From NCBI GenBank assembly GCA_964019415.1, contig OZ025885.1, forward strand, positions 3,632,672 to 3,696,671: a stretch of 64,000 nucleotides of DNA, in the 5' to 3' direction. A model generated the notes under the pieces. That model had not been told where the DNA came from. It searched no databases and saw only the letters and a list, made by a program, of their open reading frames with translations. This document shows, piece by piece, positions 13,001 through 28,000 of the stretch. A program made the translations under genes and the position numbers. The stretch comes from Ianthella basta (taxonomy: Eukaryota > Porifera > Demospongiae > Verongiida > Ianthellidae). Every line of letters starts with the position of its first letter. The stretch's first letter is position 1.

Positions 13001-16000
13001 TAGAGCAAACTTCACGGAAGTGTGGTTGATTATGGCGTCGAGTTACTGCTGCTTGTTTCTATGCTTTTTCGGCTGGCCATTCCTAAATGCCTTTAATTCC
13101 AAATGAATTTTTAGTAATAGTTATAGCACACACTAAGAGGTCTATGAACCGTGTATGTGACCCGCACAGTGCAGAATTGAGAAACAGCAAGCACGTGCAC
13201 TAATTCGTAAGCAAGAGGCACTCAAACTCACTGCGGCAAAGGAAAACACTGCTTCAGGGAGAAAAGAAAGTTGACCAGAGAGGGCTAAAGAACCTCGAAG
13301 ATGTAGCACGTCGTACAAAGCCTCAATCACTTCAGTGGCTACAGTGCTTCAACTTCAGGCAAAACGTCACAGCACTTGCGAATTCAAGAAAACTAGGCAG
13401 CCTGTCCTGGAAGAAGTCTGCCTTTCAAATAAAGCCTACGTCTTCGAAAGCCTACAGTGTCATTGTACCTCCACCAAGTGGGCGCTTATAGGGCTATGGC
13501 ATCGGAAGATAGAAGAGTCATTGCTCTGCTACAGACCAGCGTGATGGAGGTAGGTATTTTGCTCCCTTTTCACTGCTTGGTGTACTGTCCCAAAGCCATG
13601 CATAGCTGAAGCTGAATGTAGTATAATGTCCCTTGCTAATTGATTTTTCACTGGTGACGTAAATAACCTTTGACCTGGTATATATTGTGAGTATCCACCG
13701 ATTTTGAAGCATAGTGCCCAAGGGTTTTGGTGTCATTCACTTTTAGTCTCCACTTTCCAAGGTATTCCTTTGCTTGTTGTACCTATCATGAAGAGCCCTA
13801 GGTGATCTATGTATGAAGCTGACATCGTCAGCATACTGCAAGGCATGAAAGGGTACACCCCATTCTGAGACTTGTGGTATGTGACGTAGGGCTGCTTCCA
13901 AATAGGCTGTAAAAAGTGAAGGACTGAGACCATCTCCTTGAAAAACACCAGTGTCAACATTGAATTTGTTACTCAGAGTTTGATTTATCTTCACTTTGGC
14001 TTGTGTGTTTCCAAAGAGCAGCGTGATTGCTTTGGTCTTCTTGCTACCCAGTGCTACTTGGAGCACATCCATGAGTTTGTCCCTGTAAACGGTGTCAAAA
14101 GCTCGGCTCATGTCCAACAAAGCCATGCCCAGTCTCCTATCAAAGCATTCTCAGTGATGGTTTTCAGGGTAAAGACACAATCTGTGGTGCAGTGTTCTTT
14201 CTTGAATGCCATTTGTCGTGGCCCAATGAAGGGCGATCCCATAGTCCCAGCTTCAGCTAGTTTGAAACAGAGACAAGGCAGGCGCAGCAAAGACAGAGCT
14301 CTCCATCACAGGCGGCTGTGATATACATAACTAAGATATATACACACTACAAGTCCTACTAATAACAATATGGCTCAGCAGAATGTTGTTGCTGTCATGT
14401 GACTGTGACTGTCATGTAAAAGAGATGAGTGCACAAGCACAGAAAGTAAAAGTCAGGTTTAATATGGTGCAAAGTTTTTATCTCATCTTTCCTTTACAGT
14501 TACCAGACTGCAGGACCCATATTTCGACCAAAATATTATTAAAAAACAGTGTTTTAATCTGATCAAATCTGTACAAGATTCATAAAAGGTTGAATATGCT
14601 TTGAAACACGCGTGTCAGTGTAGAACAGCAAATCAGAGATCAAGCTAGAGAATGCTTGGTCATCTAAGAAACACAGCTGACTGTGAGACATTACCTTCAT
14701 GCCCACTGAGGCTGCCAAAAGTGCTGCTTTCCTTCTGAAGCTCTGAAGATGTCAAGTTTGAAGCACTTTCAACAAATTCCTGGATTAGCTTTGTTTCAGT
14801 GTCCAGCATGGGTACCTCACCTATGCATGAATACATATGTGTCCAGGAGGAACACAGATACATAAGGTCAATGCACAGGAACTGCAATCAAACACAGGAA
14901 TGCACTTTTCATGAACTAAATGGTGTACTAAATAGAAATAACTGCCATGGCCTACAACGTCTGCAGGAATTATCTTAACTACTGTATATAACGGGTTTTG
15001 ATTGAGAGGTTACAAGATTGTGTTTTGGCCAAATTATGAAAATAAATAAAACATTGCAGTTACAAGAATGCAAGATCAAGCTTAAAGGTGCATAATATAT
15101 AAGGACTATGGTGATATGCAAAGGTGTTATAACCTGCAGTAGTAGGAAGTAACCATCAACCATGCTAGTCCAAATCAGCAAACGAATCCTCATCAGAAAG
15201 TTCAGGTGACCTGTTCTAGTCCTCTAGTGCAACCAAAATTCCTGCTTCCTTGAAACCATTTTAGATTAGTCTCTAGGTGACCTCTAAAGTTGTCATACAA
15301 GGCAGAGAGCCACAGGGCACTAAGTTCCTACATCACTGCTGCACTCATGTTGAATTGGTCGCACGTAGCAGCCATTGTGCAACATACTGCATAGTATTAT
15401 TCTATACGGTGATGCTGTAAGGGGTTGCACAATCAGAATCGTGGTCACAATATATGAAGAATTTAAATGGGAACCTGTACTTTGAATGGGAGGTATGGAT
15501 AACTGCCAAATATTTCTCTCTAACACTTTTTCTAATCACATCATACAACGTCGTTTGTACATGTCCTACATGATTCTAGACATGACACAATTTTGTCAAC
15601 TATTGCCTCTGGAAACAAATTCTAAATAACTTACAAACAGAACAAACTTACAAATAACGTGTAGGAAAAGTTCAAACTTATGTACTTAAATTGTAAAGGA
15701 ATCAGACAGTGAAAAACAATGGTGCACGTGAAGTGTGCAGTCATATTTACAAAAAGAGAACAATCAGCTCCACTATTCATAGCTAAGAAGCGAAAAATAG
15801 CTGGAACTAGTACGTATGTCTTGTCATACTTCTGCCTTACACTGCTCTTAGAAGTGCAATGATTGCATTTGCATACCCTCTGATGTGTCAGCTATTGCCA
15901 AGAAAGTCTTAACTGTGAACCGGTTGAATTATTTTGATGATGGCGCCAGGGGATGTATCATCTTTTCAACAGCAATGCTTCCTTGTACATGTTAATTTCT

Positions 16001-19000
16001 GTGCAAATATAAGACAGCACAGTAGTGTTGTCTATGTAGGGATGGTGGTGGTTGTTTAATGTTGTAATACGTACAAATGAAAAGTAGCAATATTACTGTA
16101 TGGGGTTGATAACCAGCGAAACAGGTTGCCATTTTGAAATGTCGGTTGTACATTACGCAATACTATCTTTACTTCCATTCAAAAGTACGCGCTCCCGCAG
16201 AACACAACCTCAACATTTTTGTGTTTCATCTTCTTCTTGTTCATCCTCCTTCCAATTTAGTTCAATTGTCTAGCAACGTCGTTGTGTGTCTATTAAAAGT
16301 TGTGTATGTGGCCAAAGTTAGCTAGCGTGCCGTTTGAAGGACATTTGCACTCATGCGTTTCCCCACCATTTGTAACTACTCCGAGTTGGCTTGCAGTTGC
16401 CATTTCTGCATTCGTTTCGATAGCTTAGCGTGGACCCAAGTGTTTAGCTAGCTGAAACCCCGAGCCTGTGGGTTACAGAAATAAGGTACAATAGCAGCAT
16501 CAACCTCCTATGGTTGTGGGTTAGTATGTAGCTACAGCTTAGCTAGATACACACACTGGCTGGGCGTATATACACCACTTCTGTTCTGTGCCCCATGGAA
16601 GTTGGGGCTCTTTATTATTCAGTAATCATGGAAATAACAATATTCATGCGAAAGTTGCAATGCAAATGGGAAAGTGTTACAGAATTGTGCGACAGTGAGA
16701 TCTTACATGAATGTTGCCATTCTACACAGTTGTGTGTACGTAGCTCCGCTAGAAGAATTCACAATTTGATCACACAGTCACCATACATGAGATACGAACT
16801 TCAATTTGTGTATGCATCATGATTAAGTTTATTGTTGTCTACTGCATCCAATTCATGAGACTTGCACAAACAGTATATTGTTGACCACAGTTTTTCTCCC
16901 TTACCAATGAATATAGAAACAGGGAGGGAAGGGGTCTGGGCAATGCAAGAGTACTGTGGCTCACCATTAACTTTTCTATGAACTGTAAACTGTAGGGAGG
17001 TATGCTGATGAAATGGGCTCCATCATCACAGTACTCTGCAGTGCCATTAGTATTTGTACATGTATTCTAGCTCTTGCATGTGCACACAGCCAACGCAGCC
17101 ACTGTCAACACTGGCATTGTGATTTGAACTGAGCACAACTAAAGGCTAAGCTCACTCATACATATACAAACATGAAGTGACGTGGCATCATGAATTCATG
17201 ATTACTTGCTTCGCTTTACAGCGTGGCAATGACACATACATACATTATATACTGTGTACTTGCTACATAGCCACACTTCTGCTCCATGATATATACATAC
17301 AGTATTGCTGTACACAGTCACAACAGAATATCCACTAACTTGGTAAGTGCATGTCCATTAGGTGCTTCAGTTGGTCCAAATCATCATTCGACTGCCTCCT
17401 ATCTCTTTCATCTTCCCATAGTGCATTTATCCCCGGATTTTTTGAGAAATGGTGTTGAGTAGATTCATGAGTGCGATTCAGAATGTCAGCTGCAACAGCA
17501 TCACACTCCAGTTCACATGCACTGATACGAGGAGCTTCATGAAGGCAGGGTCTACATGTATGTATACAGAAAGATATCAATTTATATGCACATACTAATC
17601 ATGCATAATCACTACATTTAGGGCATGTGCAAACTGATTAGTTACAATTATAATACAGAAAGCCAGCCTATATGCTGTTTAATTTATGAGGCACAAGGGC
17701 GGGTGAAATAAGAAGCATACAGGCTGGCTTAGAGTACTATAGTTGGCAAATGTTAAGAAAAACAATGCCAAATTGTTGAACTCTCGAATATTCCATTGCC
17801 AAGTGTGTAGCAGATCAGAAGGAATGTGCAAGCACTAGAAAGATTATTTTGTAGAAGGTCTGCTCTTGTTTTCACCATGGCCGGAAGAACTTAGTAATGA
17901 CTGCAATTAGGCCTACATGAAGGACATTTCAGCATAGCAACACTGCCAGTTCAGTGTCTTGGGTCTCTTGAAGTTATTCATCAACAGGATACAAGTCCGC
18001 AGTAGGTAGTTACATACACCACACTGTACCAAGTTTGGATTACTGACAGACACTTCATTCTCAACATTTGTTGTAGCTATAAATAGACAAGAGGCAGGCA
18101 GTGTAAATGTGTAGAGAATGCCCCACGTACACAAAAACATTTTAGCTTGTTGCAGTGCTGTGTGGCAGTGGAAGCCTGTTGTGTTCAGTCAGTAAAGAAA
18201 TGGATTGACTTCCATTTTGTATAAAGGGTATTTCTAACTTAATGCTATCATGTCCACCATTACTTTCTTGCATGAGCACAGCATGCACAAAGCAAGTCAT
18301 GTACAATCATGGGTAGTCATGAACATACACTGCCAGACATGACAAGGTGACACATGCTGCAAGAAAGTGACACATGAAATGTGAACAGCAGTTGCACGAG
18401 AAGAAATGTGTGAAATAATGAACAACAATCCATCTCTCTATCTACGTATAAGATATGTATATATATATAGATATAGATAGAGAACTCAGGGCATGCCGAA
18501 GGTGGGCATCGCAGGTAGTTTCAAATAAACTTTGCACATGAAGCTGATTGGCTAAAATAAGAGCCCAGAGCTCCTGGTGAATTTATAACCCAACTAGCTG
18601 GGGCATATACAATATATAGCCCAATTTTGTCCTTTGAAGTTTTTAGTGTTGCCACGTCAACCATCAATAAACTACTATAAAATGACTTGTGTGGTTGGAT
18701 CAAAGGAATGTTGAGTACTATACATTGCATAATTATACAGCATGCTTTATGGCCATTCTTTAATGGTAGGGTGACAAAGAATACTAGCAAACAAAACAAG
18801 CACTCTTGACGCCTTGCTTACACTTTGAAATGTGAATCCTGTCCAGTGTGGTCTACTGGGATTGTGAATTCTGAAAAGTTCATCATTTTTGCTGAAGTGT
18901 GACCTCACCATTCTGGAAGTTAAAACCTAACCTAACCTAATCCCTCGTTCCTCCATCATTTAATCTTTCCACAGTTCTCTCCTCTTCACCTGTGTCACCT

Positions 19001-22000
19001 CTGCTATCCTTCAGGTGCAACTCCCATTCTCCGTAACATACAGTATTGCATAGTGGAAGAGCCTACATACGTAAGCCTAGATGAAGTCATAGTGGATAAT
19101 ACATAGTGTACGCTGTCATCAGACTCTAGTTTAGCCAACCAGAGGAGTAATTGAACGTCTACTGCAGAATCCAGGAGTGTGTATTCTGACGAATGTCACA
19201 ATATTGTGGGTGTAGTGCTGCAAATCAGTTGTTCAGTCGACTGGTTGGTCGTCCAGCATGTCGTGTGACACCCAACAGTATTAAAGGTACAACAGAAGCA
19301 CTAAGTTATTAACAGTGCCATAAGGTGATCACTACTGACTTTTTGGCAGACTGGCAACACTTGAAGAAGTGAAGATAGACCAAGGACAGTGGACTGAGCA
19401 AGAATGTCCAACATAGCAACATGAAGGAGAATGACCCTTCAAAGTGTAGTACAAGAAGCACTAAAGCTGACCACACTGGTATCTAGAATGATGATGTATC
19501 ACAACTAAATCATGTTGGACAAAACTGACAGATATAGGTTACAATCTGAAACATTCTACTTCGCATGCATCTGCAAAGCCACCATCTTACACCTAGATGT
19601 GCATGATTAGTATTGCTTTTTGTGGGTATTCAACTCAACACAATAGGTACTAACTTCTACTCCTGATCCTCAGTTTAATTCACTTAACATGGCAAAGTAT
19701 TCCAATTAGTACTGTACCTCAGTATGCTGGTAACTTCTGATTCCGTGCTGTTACTTTGCCATCTGCAATACTGAGTAAGTGGACTGAGATTCTCTTGTCC
19801 AATGTGCCTAAACTTCACTGATCCGAGATGCACCTGACTCATTCCATACAAATTATAGTCCACCATGAACTAAAGAAAGAAAGCAAGTACTTCATGTTAG
19901 ATCACATATTTCAGGATCACCCATATGCATATTGTTACGAACAGCAGCTTTCGCACTCGTACCAACTCAATTGAACAGAGATTAACCAACACAGGGGGAC
20001 TGGTTACACAAAGAAATGAGCTCCTTATATACACATGGGATTACTTGTTGTGATGGATTTACAAAGGATCAGGTGTGAGGGAACAGGCAGGAGTCAACAA
20101 AATCAAGTCATGTCAGGGCCTAGATGAGACAGTTTGTACAGACACAAAGTCTCTTTAAATCGTCACAATATATACTGTACATACAAGCAACCTACGTAGG
20201 TTATCAATTGTAAACCAGGCCAGTTCTGTTCCACGTACTCCAATGCATACAATTGCTTGGCTAACGAAACATGGCTAGTGCCACTACTGGAAGCTGTTTT
20301 GCTGAGACACGGTTTTGCAAAATGGTTGTTGCGAACATCATTCGACTCATGCACGCGACTCACCTCTGAACTTCGAACCCACTTTTGGCAGCTACAGCTT
20401 GAAGATGTCGCAAGTGGTGCCAACTATGGCGATAAAAGAGAGAGACAGCTTATTGGAGGCACTCTTGGTCACTTTTTCTCAAGAGCCATTAGGCCCCAAT
20501 GTTAATACTTTAGAAATGGGCCCTCCAATTGTTAAAAAATGGCATGTCGGCCTGCGGAGAATGGACAAAGGAATGACACTCTTCGGCCGCAAGGCAGTTG
20601 TAGAAAAGGCAACCACACCACCTCTGCGGGTCTGAAGATGTACAGGAAGCAGCGGGATAACACCCAACAGTTTGACGACTTGGTTCACACGACGCTTTCA
20701 ATCATGGCCACCCCGTTGAAGGACTTCAGTTCCTTGTCTCAGAGAAGTGACATGAGCAACGTAGAACTTGGTGAGCCCCATGAATTCTGCCTGCAAACAT
20801 TTGCTAACGGTCTATAGTGTTTAAAGCTTAAGTGCGCAGTTACCCTTCGAAATTTTCTCCAGATGGTGCGTGTAGTGCGGTCGAGCAAACTGCCACAACA
20901 GAACCCTAGCCGCTGCAATGACTGTGGGTGTGCTCTAAAGCACTTGCAGGTATCTGTGTTCCCTCCATCCATGTCCCTCTCCTCTCTTCCATGTCTTTGA
21001 GAGAGCATGTTCATATGTTTGCATGTGTGCATTTAGTGCGCACGTGTGTGCATGTGTGCATGTACTTGATTGTGCTTTTGCAACTCTGAGAATGTGCAAA
21101 CTGTAAGTTAATGTACTGTGCTGTTGTGCAAATGTCTGTAAATTTCATGTCCACTTCAATCATTTGTGTTCATTCTTGCCTATGAAGTGTGCTCACAAGT
21201 GCGTTGATGAATTACACAAAATTAGTTGCAATAGCTACTATATACTGATAACACAGCAGTGAACAGAGGGAGCAAGTATTTCAAGTTGGGGGGCAGCCCC
21301 ACAAGAATTTTAACTTGAAATACTTGTTTTTGCAGAATTTTTTTAATTCTAGTTGCTGTGCTTTTTATGGTGTGCAGGTTGCACATGCTAAGCTGCAACC
21401 ACAGGACATCCATGCAGGTATAGGACCCTATTTCTGGTGCTCATCAGCACTTTTCCACACTAGGTCACCGGAACGAGCTGGGAAATGGTGACAGGAAGCT
21501 AACCAAGCATTAATGTGCACACACACGCTAAACGCACACATGCAAACATATGAACATGCTCTCTCAAAGACATGGAAGCTCTCAATGGCTTACCAGCGGG
21601 GGAATGCGGCAGCAGTGCTTGGGACTGCTGAGAGAGACAGAGAACGGGATCCCTTCTGGGATTAACCTATTGCATGTGCCTGTTTAATGACTTGTCATTC
21701 TTGCAATTTAACTTAATTGAGTATTAATTAGAAATGGTGGATATGCATGACCACAGATGCCTTGAAACGCCACACAAGCTAGCTTTGACTAAAAGCTTGA
21801 CTCTATAAATGCGCCTCAGAACGGACATCTAACAGTCTTGCGAGGCTATTGAACAGACATTGAAGGAACACTGGTGGAAAGCAGCTGGTCGTCAATGTCA
21901 TTGTAAAATGGCGTCTTGCGCATAACAGCGTCTCTGGACAGACCTGGTAACCATAATGAGTGATGCTTGCTTGCAGCAGTTTCTAACCTACAAAAGAATA

Positions 22001-25000
22001 CAGTGCGGTTAGCTTGCAGTAGGTTCGTCTTGAATTAGTTCAATAGCTAATTTCGTTTGTCAGTTAAAGCTGGCAAAGAAGAAAATGAAGAAGAATAAGA
22101 ATATGAAGGAGAATATGAAGATGAAAATGGATGTCTTCGAGTGTCATTTTCTCACTGACCGACCATGTTTGCTTGCCTTCCAGGTTGGATTAATGTAAGA
22201 ATAGTTTATGTATTTAACCTTACCCAGCCCTGTTTTGACGTTTTTTGCAATTTTGTTCCTAAACCTATGTATTGTGGATTCGAAACACCCTGTACCATCC
22301 CTACATAGAGAGTACTATCATACTCTCTGACAGTACTGTATATTTCTATTTGGTGCTAATAAAATGGCTGCTGTTCGCAAACCTCTAGAACATTCGCCAG
22401 GGAAAACTTTCAACGCTGGTTTAAACGAACAAAAGAAGGCAAATTACCTAGCTAATATCCAGCCAACGCCACTGGCACCCACAAGCCCTCGCACAACTAC
22501 TACACAGCAGCACAGGTACAGACTAAGTCACTTTTAACTATGCTTAGGGATGACGCCACAGGACTACTCGTGGCTATGGAGATTGGGCACAACCACAATG
22601 GAGCCCCGAAGCCAGCCTCAACAACAATAGTGTAACAAGAGTGCTGATTGCACCCTAGCTACCCACCGTGTAGGCCCACTGCACAGAATGTCACCCTAGC
22701 TAAATGCACTGTTCCGCCGCGTTTGCGCAGCCCAAGAAGTACATGGCTCCCACGGAAAGTTGCAGTGCTTCCAGACTCTATTTTGCTTGGGCTCACCCTC
22801 ATGATGATCATCTGCCTAGTATCAATTATAATTCATAGTGCCTGGACATAACAATTGATGTATGGTGCATGCATTAATATGATACATATAATATATAACA
22901 CTGAAATGATTTACAAATTGTATCCAGGTGAATGTATGAACGACAGTCTTGAGGTGTTACTGTTATAAATGCCGAGTAAAGCAGTAGAGGCAACTCGTGC
23001 ACTGTAGCCGACTGCAAACTTGCTTCATTGTTATTGACGAATGCTTTCACCTTACTGAATACCTATTTAATAGGGTTAAGGTCTGGGCTATAGACTGGGA
23101 TGAACTACACAAGGCTACCCTTCAGGTGAATTAGATGTATGACTTCTTCATTATGATGAATGGATGCATTACCCAGAATCTGAATTGATTTACTTCCATT
23201 GAAGTTGCCGTAGGAGCCAGTGCAGACATCCCCACCACACAGCCATCAACAATATCGTCAGGCGATCGCTAACATCCGCGGGGGTGCCCTCTCACCTGGA
23301 ACCAAGTGGCATATGCCTGTCAGACGGCAAAAGACCTGATGGAGCCACAGTCATGCCATGGAAGACTGGCTGGGTCCTGGTGTGGGTCGCAACTTGCCCC
23401 GACACCATCGCCCCCTCCCACATCTCGTTGGCAACCAGGGAAGCAGGCACTGTAGCAGCTCAGGCAGAGCAAAGGAAACGTATGAAGTATGCTGAACTGG
23501 AAGCAAGCCACCACTTCGTTCCAGTGGCCATAGAAGCCCCGTTTACACTAGCAAGTTAAACCGGTTTGAAATGTGAATTAACTAAATCCGGGTTAAGTGT
23601 AAACGCGCTAATCCAGGTACGAAACCGGTTTAACTAAACCACCTCCGGAGGTGGGTTAGAAACCGGTTTAACTAATCCAGTTGTCAGTGTAAACGCAGTA
23701 ACCCGGTCTGCGGAAGTGTCTTACCTCTGTTATCGTTCAGCGATGCCTCCATCGACAGAGGAAATGCCTTGACTACAATTTCGTTGCGTTGGGAGGACCG
23801 CTTAACTCCTAGGCTAATCCGTCCAGGCGGCTCTAAACAGTTTTACGTAATCGAGTGTAAACGCTCGTAACCCCGAGTCAAAAGCGGCTTAACTAAATCG
23901 GTTTCGACCCACTCGCGCTAGTGTAAATGGGGCTAGAGACCACAGGTGTCTGCGGTCCTGAGGCCCTCCAGTTCCTCCGCAAACTAGGACACCGTCTCAA
24001 GGCAGAAACAGGGGAGCCACGCTCCCTTCAATTCCTCTTACAGATGATCTCAGTCGCCATGCAGAGGGGCAATGCAACTGCTGCTTTGGACACAATCAAG
24101 GACAACCAATTTGATTATAATGATTTCAATCCTTAATTACATTTCACTATGACTTGCATGCGAGCACAGGAGATTGTGCCCCAATTTTTGTGCTACTGCA
24201 TGTTTTAGTGCAGATCTACTGTATGAAGCATTTAGTAGCGTATATATTATTATTTATGTAAACTGTGAAATTTCATTACATATTTTATGAAGTTATTCTT
24301 CCATTGAATGGTTTCATTATTGGGAGAATGGTTTGCTCAATGTAAAATGAAAAACTTTCCAATCCACAGTTTCTTTGTATATAATGACATCTTCAATTCC
24401 ATAAGTAAACATTGCAGCTACCGTATATTAATTAAGATGGTCTATGTACCATGATGACACGAATGAAAGACATTCGGAACTACACGTGGTAAGGAAAGAA
24501 GGGGGAAGGGAAAATGGCAGTGAACCAGACCAGCACCGGCAACCTCCAGATCTTTAGCCGACCCTTAAGCAACCAGGTCACTGGTCACCGCCAACAGCCA
24601 CTGATCCATTCCCTCCTTATATACCGATGTGGGCAGGCTCTATCCAGAGCCTCCTTTAAAACTCCCACACCGGGCAGTGACTAATCAGTGACACTTGGAA
24701 ATGCTAATTAAGATGGTCTAACTACCACATCTTCTAATTTTAGTCCCTCCAAGTTTTGTCATCTGTACAAAACATGCAGTTGCCTTTTTATTCTCTGACA
24801 AAATTTGTCGTGTTCTAATTCCACGTCATTCTTTCCATTCGCTATCGTTATAATAGTATTCTATTGTGATGTCACCTTCTCTGTCCTTAGTTTGGAGATT
24901 AAGCTGTTCGCAATGGCCAAAGAGTTGCACCAATACGGGTTACATTTGCCTTGTCCACCTGATAGCCCTTCTGCTGTTCGTACAGATACCTTACTGTATG

Positions 25001-28000
25001 TGGCATAACACATCAATGCGCCATTTAAAAGTGACTAGAGCGCCAACGCTGGGTTTATTGTGAAAATTAGCTTTCGTACAAGATTGAGCCTGAGACCGAC
25101 AGGAGGTGATCCACGCAAACCTTATGCCATTCTTCAAAGGGAATCTCTCCTGTCACATCCTGTCTCATCCGGCCACACAAAGAACGATGGATCAATCAAT
25201 TCAATTCGCATCCTAAAAGCAGCTCTTTCAATTTCAGAATGCTGCAAAACAATGTGACAAATGCTCTGTCTAGTTAACCCCAGTCTCTTCACTTCTCTGG
25301 CAAGTGTCACAATGTGCACAGACTTTCTTGTCAAACCCTCAAAGGTGCTCTTGATTTCATCCAAATATATCCCTGGATTGTCAAAAACAATATCCAATAG
25401 AATGGTCTCTTCAGCCACAGCTCTCTGTAACAGCCGCTCAATGTTCCTGCTTATTCGACTGTTCCCGAGTCGTTGAACATCCTTAGAACCCTTTGAACAG
25501 CCCTTCCACTAATGCAAAAGGTCTCTGCAGCCTCTTCACAAGACATCTTCACAAGACATAATCCTGTAGAGGCTATTTCCTATATACAATCCTCCATTTG
25601 AGATCTTGCAAGTATCCATGTGACATCTCCTTCGGTGACACAGTACAGGGTAATTGCTCCTTATCATGTCTAAAGTATAAGGGCGAAGTTCAAAGGTGAG
25701 TTGTGAGTTGAATGGCATTCGCAACAACCATTTCGCAAATCCTGTTGCAAAAATTGTCTTCCTGTCACCAATGTTGTCAGTGTTCTTGAATCCTTTGTGT
25801 TCTTTAATCATAGACAGTTTGAAGGTGGCAGGGACTAAATAGAACTCCTGGTGGTAGGTGGGAAGGGAGACCACCAAAGTGCCTCCTACATGTGTGCACA
25901 ATGTCCTTCTCTCAGCCAGTGAAGGAAATAGGTTTAATCTGTTTTTTTCTAAATTGCTGAATTCAGCTGCATCCAAGCCCCTTCCTTAGGTGGCATGTAA
26001 TGTTGTTGCATATTGCAGTGTACAGTTCTGTTTTGCTTGATGTTAGGCTGAGAGCTTTGCCAAGGTTGTCAATTGTGGGGTCAATGTCAGTGAGGCAAAG
26101 CTACACAGAGCATTGCCTGCCTGTCATTGTGTCGCAAGGTTGAGTGATAAAGCACTAGATAAAAGGCCCTTTGTTTATAACTTTTGGTAATTGGAGGAAG
26201 CTTTAACTGTTTCAGTACTTTGAGGTCGATTCAAGCGTCTGCAAAGCCTTCAAAGCATTCCAGTCACTGAACTGTATCCTCTACAGGGCCGTCGGAGGCA
26301 ATTTAGAAGTGGTAAGGCCATTGGGTGAATGATACAAAATGTCGCGAGCGAAAAAATTTTTTTAGCTACTTTTCATTATCATACAGATAATGTTTGCTAC
26401 GGATCTGTGCCTCAAGAATAGTGATGCCTTTGCTAGCCCAGCATGCACTCTCGATCAGTCAGTAAGTCGTTTTAAGAGGGTTACATAGATTTCACAATGA
26501 TATCAGTGATATACAGCAAAAAGCAGCTAAATCATGTTTACTATAGCTAAACGTTCAGCATTGTATGAAGCTAGATACGTGCCATAGCTAAATATTAGAT
26601 ACAATTTGATTTAGCTAGCTAGCATTTCAAAGTTGCTAGCTATTATGCAAAATCCTCACATTGTATACCAGCTCTCTTTGAAAGTTCGAGAAACGATCTT
26701 CTTCACACCGAATTGACGCTTAGGGTACTAAAAACCTGCGCGAGGCTGATGAGACTTGTCACCTATTGTCGGCGTTTCTTAGGTCCACGTGCTTCGACGA
26801 TGAGACCATTTTGAATTGTTACATCACCGTTAAGGGTATAGCGATTCGCTGACGTGTGGTGCTACAAGCCATGCTTCGTAGCGCCAGGTGATGTGGGTCG
26901 ATTGCCTACGTACGCGCTGCTGGCCTCCATCTTTATTACGTTTTGAATCGATTACGTAACAAAACATGGCAGAAGAAAGGAGCGTGCTTGCAAATCGTGA
27001 AGTATTGGACCCTACTTGATATCTCCTGTTTCATTGCATCTGCTAACAACCTAAGATCATTGCTTCTTTGTTTCTTCAACGGTTAGTTAAGTTAGGGTAG
27101 GGGTTATCTGGTTTAGTAGCTAAAAACACTGCTTTTGAAAATTAAAAAAACCTGCTAGCTGTTCAAAAAGTGGTATGGCCATGGCCGTACCGGCCGTACC
27201 GCCTCCGACGGCCCTGCTCTAGTATCAAATGAAAGGGCAAAAATGTACCACAAAACTGCACATCCCTAATGCAGTTATCCAATTTACATTGTTCCATGGC
27301 CTGGAAAGCCTGGTTCGTGAGCCCGAGTTCCATTGACTACAAGGTTGTGATATGATGCACACAAAAATAAGGTTTTGCCATTGACCACTTGATATCTTTT
27401 AAAAGGCAACAATTATTGCCACTTTTTGGTTACCATTCCATGCACTGTACCATATCATGCCATAGCAACATCTGCATGAAAGCATAAAGAGGAAGTTACA
27501 CACGCACCTGCAGTACATAAGGTATATGTGCCTCAAAAGGTTGAAACACTTGATTCATGATGGCTCCAGCCAGTAACAATTCAGCCAGTCTAGAAACAAA
27601 AAGACACAGATATGAGGCATCGCACATGGGCATTCTTGTCCATAATGGCATGTATAATGACAGCAACACAGGCACTACTGCATCATGGTTCAGAAGTTAC
27701 TGGTGAAAACTGAATTGTATACAGTGAGTCTTAGCCTTGTGAATACTGGTGAAAGTAAACCAGTGCCAACCAAATAGTGTCACTATGCTGTATACATAAA
27801 CATGTATGTACATCATGGATCAATGGAGTGGCTTTTGAGCTGGAATCATGTAGCAGAACTGCAATGGATCAGCCATCAGCCTATGTGGCCAAAACACCCT
27901 GATCCATTGCACTTCTGCTAAGTGAATCCAGCTTGACAGCCATAACATTGATCCATGACAGCAGCTACGTAGCAATGAGTCTCTATGCTATCCATGCATG

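Noticed and set aside
18926..18940. AACCT units as an interstitial telomere
   Set aside because: Only three units; too short to call telomeric. Kept only as a possible LINE tail clue.
22361..22516. Open frame beginning MAAVRKPLEHSPGK and ending at a possible donor
   Set aside because: No homology, no downstream exon, lies among repeats.
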